DNA from: Flavobacteriales bacterium | GTDB taxonomy: Bacteria; Bacteroidota; Bacteroidia; Flavobacteriales_F; PHOS-HE28 | Direction of reading: 5' to 3' | Assembly: GCA_020635655.1 (NCBI GenBank) | Contig: JACJZI010000012.1 | Span: 56,367 to 120,366 of the forward strand | Length of the DNA stretch: 64,000 bases | Shown here: positions 9,506 to 17,108 of the stretch, piece after piece | How the letters are laid out: the number at the start of each line of letters is the position of its first letter | Numbering within the stretch: position 1 is the stretch's first letter | The notes under the pieces: model-generated | What the model saw: only the letters and a program-made list of their open reading frames with translations | Databases searched by the model: none | Told to the model about the DNA's origin: nothing | Translations under genes and position numbers: made by a program

Positions 9506-10522
9506 ATGTCCCTCCCCTTCATCGCCATCCTGCGCGGTGGCTACACCGGAGAAGCGGTGATCAGCATGCAGAGCGCCGGCACCATGATGGACGCGCTCGA
9601 CACCGGCCAGTATGAAGCAGCCTTCGTGTCCGTGCTCCGGCATGGCTGGACCTGCGAACGCGCCGACGGCACCACGTTGCCCTTCGATCGCGGCACCTTC
9701 TCGGCCGACCGGGGGCATGGCTTCGAACGATTCAATGCCGCGCTGATCGCCATCCACGGATCGCCCGGTGAGGACGGCCGGTTGCAGGGCTACCTGGACA
9801 TGCTTAGCGTGCCGTACCAGACGGGTGGCGTCGCCTGCATGGCATTGACCATGGGCAAGTACAACACGACCGCCGTGCTCCGGCAGATGGGTTTTCGTGT
9901 GGCTCCTTCCATCCTTCTGAAGGACAGGAACGACCGGACCGAGGAGAAGATCCTCGGGACCGTGGGCCTGCCCTGCTTCGTGAAACCGGACGGCAGTGGC
10001 AGCAGCCTGGGCATCAGCAAGGTCCGGACGGCCGCCGAACTGCCCGGCGCATTGGACCTGGCCTTCGCAGAGGACCGGAGCGTGATGTGCGAGGCGTTCA
10101 TCCCCGGCCGGGAGCTCACCTGCGGTGTGGTGCGCCTCGGGGACGAGGTGATGTCCCTGCCTGTGTGCGAGATCCGCACCGATCGCGAATTCTTCGACTA
10201 CGAGGCGAAGTACCATTCCGCATCCACGCAGGAGATCGTTCCCGCGCCCATCCCGGACGAGGTGGCCAGGGACGTGCAGGAACGCTCCAGGGCGATCTAC
10301 ATCGCGATGGACTGCAACGGGATGGTGCGCATCGATCACATGTGGACCGGTGAGGAAGTGGTCACGATCGAGGTGAACACCACGCCCGGGTTCAGCGCCG
10401 CGAGCATCTTCCCGAAGATGCTGAACGCCGCCGGTATCGGCGTCGCGGCATGTGTGAACGGGGCCGTGCGCGACATGTTGGTCCGGTCGGTGCGTAGGAT
10501 GCGCGAGGAAAGTGATGGGTGA
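9506..10522 (+). CDS. ddl: D-alanine--D-alanine ligase
   Basis: 338 residues, an ATP-grasp ligase that joins two D-alanines for peptidoglycan precursors in the cytoplasm. Motifs in order: N-terminal GGYTGEAVIS (equivalent to GGxSxExxVS), IHGSPGEDG, the ATP-grasp segment KPDGSGSSLGISKV, the active-site EAKYHS, and the metal/phosphate motif EVNTTPGFS. Length is normal. The nearby PASTA and rluD genes match the usual neighbourhood of ddl in this phylum, which favours the housekeeping ligase over a resistance-type variant. ATG at 9506 follows the methyltransferase stop by 10 bases; a longer open frame upstream lies inside that gene. Confidence 0.9.
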   Translation: MSLPFIAILRGGYTGEAVISMQSAGTMMDALDTGQYEAAFVSVLRHGWTCERADGTTLPFDRGTFSADRGHGFERFNAALIAIHGSPGEDGRLQGYLDMLSVPYQTGGVACMALTMGKYNTTAVLRQMGFRVAPSILLKDRNDRTEEKILGTVGLPCFVKPDGSGSSLGISKVRTAAELPGALDLAFAEDRSVMCEAFIPGRELTCGVVRLGDEVMSLPVCEIRTDREFFDYEAKYHSASTQEIVPAPIPDEVARDVQERSRAIYIAMDCNGMVRIDHMWTGEEVVTIEVNTTPGFSAASIFPKMLNAAGIGVAACVNGAVRDMLVRSVRRMREESDG

Positions 10523-10587
10523 CGCCCTGTTCCCCGTGGTCCGGTGTCCCCATCTTTGACGGCCATCACCGGCGGAACCTCCTGAAC

Positions 10588-11421
10588 ATGATCGACGTGG
10601 TACCCATGGCAGGCCTGTGCAACCGCATGCGGGTGATCGATTCGGCCATCGCGCTCTCCGAACGTCTGGGCTGGCCCGTGCGTGTCCATTGGATGCCGAA
10701 CACGGACCTGAACTGCCGGTTCAGGGACCTGTTCCTTCGGATCGAGGGCGTACGGATCGTGGAAGGCATGCGCCGCCCCTCCCGCCTGGCCTTCCGCTTC
10801 GGCAAATACCATGACCTGATGGAAAAGGTGGGCCGTCTCTTGCGCACGACCTACTACTATTGGGACGAGAACGAACGATTGGAACATGACGCCCGGCACC
10901 CCGAGGTCCTGCGCCAAAGAAGGCACGCCCATATCATCAGCTATTGGCAGTTCCTGGAACGGGCCGACCCTTTCCGCGGGTTCGTGCCCCTGCCCCATTT
11001 GCAGGAACGCATCGAACGGATCGTGAACGGGTTCGGGGCCAGCACGATCGGCGTGCATATCCGTCGGACCGACAACGCCTGGTCCACCGAGACCAGCCCC
11101 ACGCACCTGTTCCATCAGGCCATGCAACGGGAGATCGACGCGGATGCGAACGCGATGTTCTTTCTTGCAACGGATTCGGAGGAGGTGAAACGGGAAATGA
11201 TCCAGACCTATCCGGACCGGGTGCTGACGACCCCGGGACCGGCCGACCGCCTCAGCAAGGTGGGGATGGAGAATGGGTTGGTGGACCTGTACTGCCTGTC
11301 CCGCTCCCGCAAGCTCCTGGGCTCCTACAAAAGTTCCTACTCCCGGACCGCGGCCATGCTCGGCCGCATCGAAGAGCTGACCGTCCGAAGGACCTCCGCC
11401 TCCCCCATCGAACGCCCATGA
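10588..11421 (+). CDS. Fucosyltransferase-like glycosyltransferase
   Basis: 277 residues. VVPMAGLCNRMRVIDSAI near the start resembles the nucleotide-sugar entry motif of fucosyltransferase-type enzymes, and GVHIRRTD near residues 155-162 is the conserved H-x-R-R-T-D motif shared by alpha-1,2, alpha-1,6 and protein O-fucosyltransferases (GT11, GT23, GT65, NodZ). A late GLVDLYCLSRSRKLLGSYKSSYS block matches the C-terminal motif of the same clan. Likely action: transfer of fucose or a similar deoxy-sugar from a GDP donor to a surface glycan. It ends in an ATGA overlap with the next methyltransferase gene. The acceptor is unknown. Confidence 0.7.
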   Translation: MIDVVPMAGLCNRMRVIDSAIALSERLGWPVRVHWMPNTDLNCRFRDLFLRIEGVRIVEGMRRPSRLAFRFGKYHDLMEKVGRLLRTTYYYWDENERLEHDARHPEVLRQRRHAHIISYWQFLERADPFRGFVPLPHLQERIERIVNGFGASTIGVHIRRTDNAWSTETSPTHLFHQAMQREIDADANAMFFLATDSEEVKREMIQTYPDRVLTTPGPADRLSKVGMENGLVDLYCLSRSRKLLGSYKSSYSRTAAMLGRIEELTVRRTSASPIERP

Positions 11422-12206
11422 TCAGACGCCTGCTCAGACGGATCGCGAACGCGGTGCTCGGCGAGCGGCTCTCGTACCGCATTGCCCGCGCGATGGAAAG
11501 GAAGGACCCCGAGGAGGTCCGTGCACATCGCGCCCGAACATCCTTTTACGGCCAGTTCGTGCGCAAGGGCGACCTCTGCATCGATGTCGGCGCGAACATC
11601 GGCAACCGCTGCGCCCCGCTGCTCGACCTGGGTGCCCGGGTGATCGCCGTGGAACCGCAACCGGAATGCCAGCGCGTACTGCGCGCCCGTTTCGGCAAGC
11701 GCATCACGCTGGTGACAGGAGGGCTCGCGGCCGCTCCCGGCACCATGGAACTGTACCTATCGAGCGAACATGTGCTCTCCTCCTTCTCGAAGGAATGGAT
11801 CGACAAGGTGCGCGCCGGACGCTTCGATCAGGTCTCCTGGAACACTTCCATTTCTGTGGAAATGACCACGCTCGACAAGCTCATCCAGGTCCACGGTCGA
11901 CCCCGGTTCATCAAGATCGACGTGGAGGGGTTCGAGATCGAAGTGCTGCGCGGATCGAGCACCCCGGTGCCCTATGTGAGCTTCGAGTTCCTGCCCGAAC
12001 AGGCCGACAAGGCGCTTATCTGCATGGAGCGGCTCGAACAGCTCGACCCCGGCGTGAAGTTCAACTACAGCGCTGGCGAATCCATGACATGGGCCCTCGA
12101 CAAATGGCTGTCCCCCGAAGAGATGCGCGCCCACATGCGGGCGCCCGGGTTCGAGCGGACCGGTTTCGGCGATATCTACGCGCATTCGCCCGGAGCCACT
12201 TCCTGA
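11418..12206 (+). CDS. FkbM family methyltransferase
   Basis: 262 residues. CIDVGANIGNRC (DVGANIG at 56-62) is the SAM-binding motif typical of FkbM enzymes, followed by VIAVEPQPECQRVL and the family motif IKIDVEGFEIEVLRG. FkbM enzymes methylate hydroxyl groups on sugars or polyketides. The start codon overlaps the stop of the fucosyltransferase-like gene (ATGA), so the two are translationally coupled and may act on the same glycan. Confidence 0.88.
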   Translation: MIRRLLRRIANAVLGERLSYRIARAMERKDPEEVRAHRARTSFYGQFVRKGDLCIDVGANIGNRCAPLLDLGARVIAVEPQPECQRVLRARFGKRITLVTGGLAAAPGTMELYLSSEHVLSSFSKEWIDKVRAGRFDQVSWNTSISVEMTTLDKLIQVHGRPRFIKIDVEGFEIEVLRGSSTPVPYVSFEFLPEQADKALICMERLEQLDPGVKFNYSAGESMTWALDKWLSPEEMRAHMRAPGFERTGFGDIYAHSPGATS

Positions 12207-12248
12207 CGGTCGTGCCGTGGGCCGCACGCCCGCAGCCAGGCATCCAAG

Positions 12249-12260
12249 GTCCGGCCGGAC
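12249..12260. promoter_or_regulatory. 12-bp palindrome (GTCCGGCCGGAC)
   Basis: A perfect dyad placed two bases upstream of a perfect TAnnTTTG element; a candidate operator for the glycosyltransferase that follows. Confidence 0.3.
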
Positions 12261-12262
12261 AC

Positions 12263-12270
12263 TATGTTTG
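12263..12270 (+). promoter_or_regulatory. -7 element (TATGTTTG)
   Basis: Perfect match to TAnnTTTG, the Bacteroidota -7 consensus, 44 bases before the ATG at 12315. Confidence 0.45.
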
Positions 12271-12314
12271 GTGACACCATCGCACACCAAGCCGGCCCGG
12301 AATACCGGCACCTC

Positions 12315-13601
12315 ATGAACCAGAGGATCCTGATCCTTTGCTCCCATTTCCCTCCGGTGAACGCCACCGGGGCGCGGCGTCCCTATTACCTGGCCAGGGC
12401 ACTGCAGGCACACGGTCATCCGGTGACCGTCCTCACGAACCAACTGACGGCGGACCCGCCCTGGGTCGCCGACATGGAGGGACTGACGGTATTCCGACTT
12501 CCTCTGACGGACCTGCCCGAGGATCTTCCCGGGTGGCAGCGGGTGGCCTCACAACTTCTACGTCCCTGGCGCGGCACCTTCCTGCATCGACCGATGCAGG
12601 CCCTGCTGGAACCCCTGCTCCCCCTGTTCCATGGCCGGCGTTGGGGCATGGCCGAGCAGGATATCCTGAGGCGCATCGGCCCTCAGGACATCGTGGTGGC
12701 CACCGGGCCCGACTGGTACATGTTCGAGATGGGCATGCGACTGGCCCAAGGGACCGGCGCGACCTTCTTTACCGATCACCGCGATCCCTGGAACACGTTG
12801 ATACCCGGTGTTTCCCTGCAATGCCTCAATTGGTACGGTCGGGGGATCCCCAGCTGGATCCGTAGGCGACGGAACCTGGCCCTGGAACGGCAGATCCTTC
12901 AGCGGACGGCCGGGATGACGGCGGCCAGCCCGGCCTACCTGGACAATGCCAAGGCCATTGCGGGCGATGCACCAGGCATCGTGATCTACAACGGGATCCT
13001 GCGGCGGACGCCGCCGGGTCACGTGCGTAACGAACGGTTCACGATCCTGTACACCGGCCGGACCTATGTCGAACAGGACTGGAAGCTCGTGGTCGATGCC
13101 CTCCTGCGATCAAGTCCGACGGGAACAGGTCCGGCGAACGATATCGTGCTCCGTGTCCGCGGCGTGGGCGGCGATATCGGCGGCATTCCCAAGGTCCTCC
13201 GCGAATGTGCCGCGCGAACGGGGCTGGTCGAACTGATGCCTGAATTGGACCGGGATGCGCTCGCCCGGGAAGCCGGGCACGCGGACCTTCTGCTCTCCGT
13301 GGTGTGCGAAGGCAATCGCGGACAACTTCCCCTCAAGCTCGTGGACTACCTTTCCTATGGCAGGCCCATCCTGTTGACGGGAGGAACACGAGGTATCCAG
13401 CATGAGGTCCTTGAACGCACAAGGACCGGCGTCGCGATCGGCGACACGGGCGCATTGACGACCCATCTCATCGGTGCATTGGATGCCTGGCGCGCAGGCA
13501 CGAGCCCATCCTATGCACCGGATACAGCGGCTTTGGAAGCGCTTTCGATCACCCACCAGATGGACCGCTGGAGGAACTTCCTGCTGGAACACTCCCGTTG
13601 A
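12315..13601 (+). CDS. Glycosyltransferase (GT4-like, GT-B fold)
   Basis: 428 residues. The start, RILILCSHFPPVNATGARRPYYLARAL, is the N-terminal nucleotide-sugar fold opening of GT4-type enzymes. The C-terminal half begins with FTILYTGRTYVEQDW and includes LLSVVCEGNRGQLPLKLVDYLSYGRPILL, where the donor-binding E-x-K/L-D region lies. Probably a retaining, peripheral membrane enzyme that extends a lipid-linked glycan. ATG at 12315 places the conserved first strand at the N-terminus; an ATG 51 bases upstream is less likely. Its 3' end overlaps the oppositely oriented rdgB by 53 bases. Confidence 0.82.
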   Translation: MNQRILILCSHFPPVNATGARRPYYLARALQAHGHPVTVLTNQLTADPPWVADMEGLTVFRLPLTDLPEDLPGWQRVASQLLRPWRGTFLHRPMQALLEPLLPLFHGRRWGMAEQDILRRIGPQDIVVATGPDWYMFEMGMRLAQGTGATFFTDHRDPWNTLIPGVSLQCLNWYGRGIPSWIRRRRNLALERQILQRTAGMTAASPAYLDNAKAIAGDAPGIVIYNGILRRTPPGHVRNERFTILYTGRTYVEQDWKLVVDALLRSSPTGTGPANDIVLRVRGVGGDIGGIPKVLRECAARTGLVELMPELDRDALAREAGHADLLLSVVCEGNRGQLPLKLVDYLSYGRPILLTGGTRGIQHEVLERTRTGVAIGDTGALTTHLIGALDAWRAGTSPSYAPDTAALEALSITHQMDRWRNFLLEHSR

Positions 13602-14178
13602 TCGCGAGCCACTTGACCAGCTCGTCCACAGCACGCGCACGGTGGCTCACGCGGTTCTTTTCCACGGCGTCCATCTCCGCGAACGTGCGGGGGCTGCCGG
13701 CCGGAACGAAGACCGGATCATAGCCGAACCCGCCCCTGCCGCGCGGTTCCTCGCTGATCCGCCCCCTCACCTCACCTTGGAACAAATGGGTCCCATCGTC
13801 CTTCACCAGCGCGATCACCGTACGGAAACGCGCGGACCGGTCGCGCACCCCTTGGAGCTCATCGAGCAACTTCGCCATGTTGGCGACGGCATCCTTCGCC
13901 GGTCCGGCATAGCGTGCCGAACGCACACCGGGGGCACTCTGCAGCGCATCCACCTCCAGTCCGGTATCATCGGCGATGCAGGGCAATGCCGTGCGACCAT
14001 GCGCGAAGCGGGCCTTCTGCAACGCGTTCTCCTCCAACGTGCCCCCTGTTTCAGGCAGATCCGCTGGAAGGCCCACGTCCGCCAGTGTGACGAGTTCGAT
14101 GTCCGCAGGCAACAACGTACGCAGTTCCGCCGCTTTGCCCGGGTTGCCCGTACAGAGCAGGTATCGCCGGGTCATCAT
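13549..14178 (-). CDS. rdgB: RdgB/HAM1 non-canonical purine NTP pyrophosphatase
   Basis: 209 residues, normal length. It hydrolyses dITP, XTP and similar damaged nucleotides to monophosphates, keeping them out of DNA and RNA. Motifs: TGNPGK (10-15), ADDTGLEVDAL, GRGGFGYDPVF and the closing SHRARAV with the conserved Ser-His-Arg. The last 15 or so residues (Gly/Ser-rich, GSSSSGPSGG) run beyond the family core and lie inside the overlap with the convergent glycosyltransferase gene, suggesting the stop codon drifted into the neighbour. The ATG overlaps the stop of the upstream deacetylase (14175-14178). Confidence 0.93.
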   Translation of the reverse strand: MMTRRYLLCTGNPGKAAELRTLLPADIELVTLADVGLPADLPETGGTLEENALQKARFAHGRTALPCIADDTGLEVDALQSAPGVRSARYAGPAKDAVANMAKLLDELQGVRDRSARFRTVIALVKDDGTHLFQGEVRGRISEEPRGRGGFGYDPVFVPAGSPRTFAEMDAVEKNRVSHRARAVDELVKWLAINGSVPAGSSSSGPSGG

Positions 14179-15023
14179 CGGACCATCGCGTAGTTCACCA
14201 GCTGCGCATCACCGAATACGGGTGCGCCGCTGAGTGCTGCAAATTCCGCGGCGCAGCGGTCCAGGAAGGGCCGTTTGGCGGTCATCACCGGTCCATAAAG
14301 ATCGAGCACATCCCGACCGAGCAGGTAGGGATGCACCATCACCTCGACCAACGCCGTCCCCGGTGTGGTCTTCAATAGATCGGCATAGGTCGTTGCATCG
14401 TAAGGTCCCGGGCCGTCCAGGTCATGGATGCTCACGAGCAGATCGTTCGCACGTGACACGCCCCGCCGGCGCGCATGCCGTGAAAAGCGACCGTTCAGCC
14501 ATTGTTTCAACGCTTTCGGAGGACGGCCCCACGCCGCCCGCACCGCACCCGGCGGAGGTTGTACAAGACGCATGGCGAGCCCTTCCCGTTCGACCATGGG
14601 CCGAACGGCATCCATCAAAGGGGGCAGCATGTGCACGTGCTGATGGCTGTCGATATGGGTGGGGGCGATCCCGAACGACCGCAACGCATCCAATTGTGCC
14701 TCAAGCTCCCGCTGCACGTCCCGTTCATCGATGCGGCCCCGCAGCACCGCCTTGGTGAGCCTGGGACGCGGCAGGAAGTTCCCCGAGGGATCCGTCAGGC
14801 TTGATGCACCGACCGATGACCGACCCTCCGTGATGCAGAAATGCAGGCCCACCGCCAATCCCGGAAGCTCCCGGAGCCGGTCCGCCGCATCCTGCGCACC
14901 GGGCATGTTCACCATGAAGGTGGCCGAGGAGAGATTGCCGGCGCGGAACACCTCGAAGATGGCCGTGTTCACCGAGGGGCTCAGCCCCAGGTCATCGGCA
15001 TTGACGATGATGCGTCGAGGCAT
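14175..15023 (-). CDS. ChbG/HpnK (YdjC) family carbohydrate deacetylase
   Basis: 282 residues. NADDLGLS (8-15) with the metal-binding Asp pair and HIDSHQHVHMLP with clustered histidines are the signature of YdjC-type deacetylases, which remove acetyl groups from chito-oligosaccharides or glycolipid sugars. EVMVHPYL near the end is the third metal-site motif. In this setting it may deacetylate an N-acetylated surface sugar so that a different acyl group can be attached by the neighbouring ACP/GNAT module. ATG at 15023 gives the usual start one strand before NADD. Divergent from the ACP gene; coupled to rdgB by ATGA. Confidence 0.88.
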   Translation of the reverse strand: MPRRIIVNADDLGLSPSVNTAIFEVFRAGNLSSATFMVNMPGAQDAADRLRELPGLAVGLHFCITEGRSSVGASSLTDPSGNFLPRPRLTKAVLRGRIDERDVQRELEAQLDALRSFGIAPTHIDSHQHVHMLPPLMDAVRPMVEREGLAMRLVQPPPGAVRAAWGRPPKALKQWLNGRFSRHARRRGVSRANDLLVSIHDLDGPGPYDATTYADLLKTTPGTALVEVMVHPYLLGRDVLDLYGPVMTAKRPFLDRCAAEFAALSGAPVFGDAQLVNYAMVR

Positions 15024-15035
15024 GCGGAAAGGCGG

Positions 15036-15043
15036 GGAAATTA
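15036..15043 (-). promoter_or_regulatory. -7-like element (TAATTTCC) for the deacetylase-rdgB pair
   Basis: Matches TAnnTTnS, 12 bases before the ATG at 15023. Confidence 0.35.
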
Positions 15044-15089
15044 CGGAACACGCAAGGGGCCGCGGGGCCGTTCCGCGGTACCCGCCGGG

Positions 15090-15097
15090 TATATTTG
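15090..15097 (+). promoter_or_regulatory. -7 element (TATATTTG) for the ACP module
   Basis: Perfect TAnnTTTG, only 5 bases before the ACP ATG at 15103, so the transcript may begin at the start codon. No clear -33 TTG is seen. Confidence 0.5.
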
Positions 15098-15102
15098 CGA
15101 CC

Positions 15103-15399
15103 ATGCCCAGCCCCGACGCCATCGAGGAGTTGACACGCGCTGTCCTGGCCCGCCTGAACGACGACCTGCCCGCAGCGGACCGGTTCCCGACCGACCCCTC
15201 CACCCCCATCCTGGGCGACGGTGGTGTGCTGGACTCCCTGGGGGTCGCCAATTTCATCGTGGGCATGGAGGAGGCCGTGGAACGTGCCTTCGGCGCTCCG
15301 GTATCGCTCTCGGACCAGGACCTGATGGGGTTGTTCGCGGAAAGCACGGTCACCGTGCGCTCGTTCGCGGCCTTTCTCTCCAACAGGCTGAACACCTGA
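15103..15399 (+). CDS. Acyl carrier protein
   Basis: 98 residues with the phosphopantetheine attachment motif LDSLG (Ser45) starting helix II, and an acidic composition. It would carry an acyl or glyceryl group as a thioester. It is not the fatty-acid ACP: it lies two bases upstream of an FkbH-like gene and leads a set of decorating enzymes (FkbH, MaoC-SDR, GNAT). The N-terminus is longer than in AcpP. ATG 15103 is the only sensible start, right behind a strong promoter element. Confidence 0.85.
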   Translation: MPSPDAIEELTRAVLARLNDDLPAADRFPTDPSTPILGDGGVLDSLGVANFIVGMEEAVERAFGAPVSLSDQDLMGLFAESTVTVRSFAAFLSNRLNT

Positions 15400-15401
15400 G
15401 C

Positions 15402-17075
15402 ATGGAAGGGGTGCGACGGGACCTGGTGCTGGTGTCGGACTTCAACCTCACCAACTTCGCGAACATCCTGCGCGGGCGTTCCGATCTGCCCTGGGAGGTG
15501 CGCGTGGCACCCCTGGACCAGGTGGTGACCAGCCTGAGCGATCCGCCATCCACCAAGACCTCCGCCTTCGTGTGGACCCGGCCGGAACGCATCTCCACCG
15601 AATACCAGAAGGCGCTTCTTTACCAGCCGCCCGACGCATCGCGGGCCCTGGCCGAGGTGGATGCCTTCGCCGACCTGTTGCAACGTGCGGCCCAACAGCA
15701 TCACGCGCTATACCTCCCGACCTGGCAGGCGCGCGCCTCGGACCGGTTCGGTGCGCGCGAGCTGGACCATGCGACGGGCGTGCATGCGCTGCTCGCAAGG
15801 ATGGACCTCCATCTGGCCGAACGGCTGGACGGGACCACGAACATCCACCGTTTGAACAGCACCCGGTGGTTGCAGCATGCCGGCGAGAACGCCTGGTCGG
15901 ACCGTTTGTGGTACCTGACGAAGACCCCGTTCAGCAATGCCGTGTTCCAGGCCGCAGCGGACGACCTGCTGGCCGTTGCCGGCCAATTGACCGGACACGC
16001 CATCAAATTGATCGTGCTCGACCTGGACGATACGCTCTGGGGGGGCATCGTGGGCGATGACGGCTGGGAGAACCTCCATCTGGGCGGTCACGATCCGGCG
16101 GGGGAGAGCTTCGTGGACCTCCAGCGGACACTGAAAGGACTGAAGGAACGCGGCGTCATGCTCGCGATCGCCAGTAAGAACGAAAGGTCCACCGCCCTGG
16201 AGGCCATCGCGAAACACCCCGAGATGGTGCTGCGCGAAAGCGATTTCGTGGCGATGCGCATCGATTGGAACGACAAGGGGGCCAACGTCGCGGACATCAT
16301 CCGTGAACTGAACATCGGTGCGCGGTCGGTCATGTTCATCGATGACAATCCGGTGGAGCGCGCGCGCGTTCGGGAGTTCCTGCCGGATGTCCTTGTGCCG
16401 GAGTGGCCGTCGAACAAACTCCTTTACGACCGGACACTGCGGAGCCTCCCGGTCTTCGATCTGGACACCCGCAGCCGGGAGGATTCACGGCGCACGGAAC
16501 TCTATCTGGCAGAGGCCGAACGGGTCCGCTCGCGTGTGGACCATACCGACGTGGAGACCTGGCTGCGAAGCCTGGGCACGGTGGTGGAGGCGAAACCGCT
16601 GAATGATGCGGACTTCGCACGGGTACACCAGCTTTTCGGCAAGACCAACCAGTTCAACCTGACCACTTATCGGTGGACGGAAAAGGAGTTGCGCGATCGC
16701 ATGGACGATCCGCAACGACCGGTGTGGTCCTTCCGGGTCCGTGACCGGTTCGGTGATGCCGGATTGACGGGGATCCTGGGCCTGGACCTGCATGCACCGG
16801 ACAAGGCCGTGATCACCGATCTCGTGTTGAGCTGTCGTGTCCTTGGCCGCAAGGTCGAGGAAACGATGCTGCATGTGGCCATCGCGCAGGCCCGTCGGGC
16901 AGGAAAGGAGCGCGTGGAGGCGCACTATCTACCCACCGCGAAGAACAAGCCCTGCCTGGACCTCCTGCTCCGGTCCGGTCTTCAACGGACGGGCGATACC
17001 TTCACCTGGGACACCGCAAGGACCTATGAACAGCCGGGCACACTGGAACTGGTGATGGCCGGTCCGATCGCTTGA
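15402..17075 (+). CDS. FkbH-like HAD-IIIC protein with GNAT domain
   Basis: 557 residues, usual for FkbH-like proteins. Residues 1-190 form an SGNH-like N-terminal domain; a HAD phosphatase domain follows with DLDDT (207-211, nucleophile Asp207), the SKN motif (258-260) and FIDDN (312-316); the end is a GNAT-like domain beginning FGKTNQFNLTTYRW. The studied members take glycerate from 1,3-bisphosphoglycerate, dephosphorylate it and load it on an ACP; others in glycan clusters move short acyl groups. With the ACP gene 2 bases upstream, the direct partner is clear. The substrate is inferred, not shown. Confidence 0.88.
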   Translation: MEGVRRDLVLVSDFNLTNFANILRGRSDLPWEVRVAPLDQVVTSLSDPPSTKTSAFVWTRPERISTEYQKALLYQPPDASRALAEVDAFADLLQRAAQQHHALYLPTWQARASDRFGARELDHATGVHALLARMDLHLAERLDGTTNIHRLNSTRWLQHAGENAWSDRLWYLTKTPFSNAVFQAAADDLLAVAGQLTGHAIKLIVLDLDDTLWGGIVGDDGWENLHLGGHDPAGESFVDLQRTLKGLKERGVMLAIASKNERSTALEAIAKHPEMVLRESDFVAMRIDWNDKGANVADIIRELNIGARSVMFIDDNPVERARVREFLPDVLVPEWPSNKLLYDRTLRSLPVFDLDTRSREDSRRTELYLAEAERVRSRVDHTDVETWLRSLGTVVEAKPLNDADFARVHQLFGKTNQFNLTTYRWTEKELRDRMDDPQRPVWSFRVRDRFGDAGLTGILGLDLHAPDKAVITDLVLSCRVLGRKVEETMLHVAIAQARRAGKERVEAHYLPTAKNKPCLDLLLRSGLQRTGDTFTWDTARTYEQPGTLELVMAGPIA

Positions 17076-17108
17076 TCCACGCCATCGTTCCGCCGCGCCC
17101 ACCGACAC

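Noticed and set aside
9506..10522. Vancomycin-resistance-type D-Ala-D-Lac ligase
   Set aside because: No vanH/vanX neighbours, and the PASTA/rluD context and motifs fit the housekeeping Ddl.
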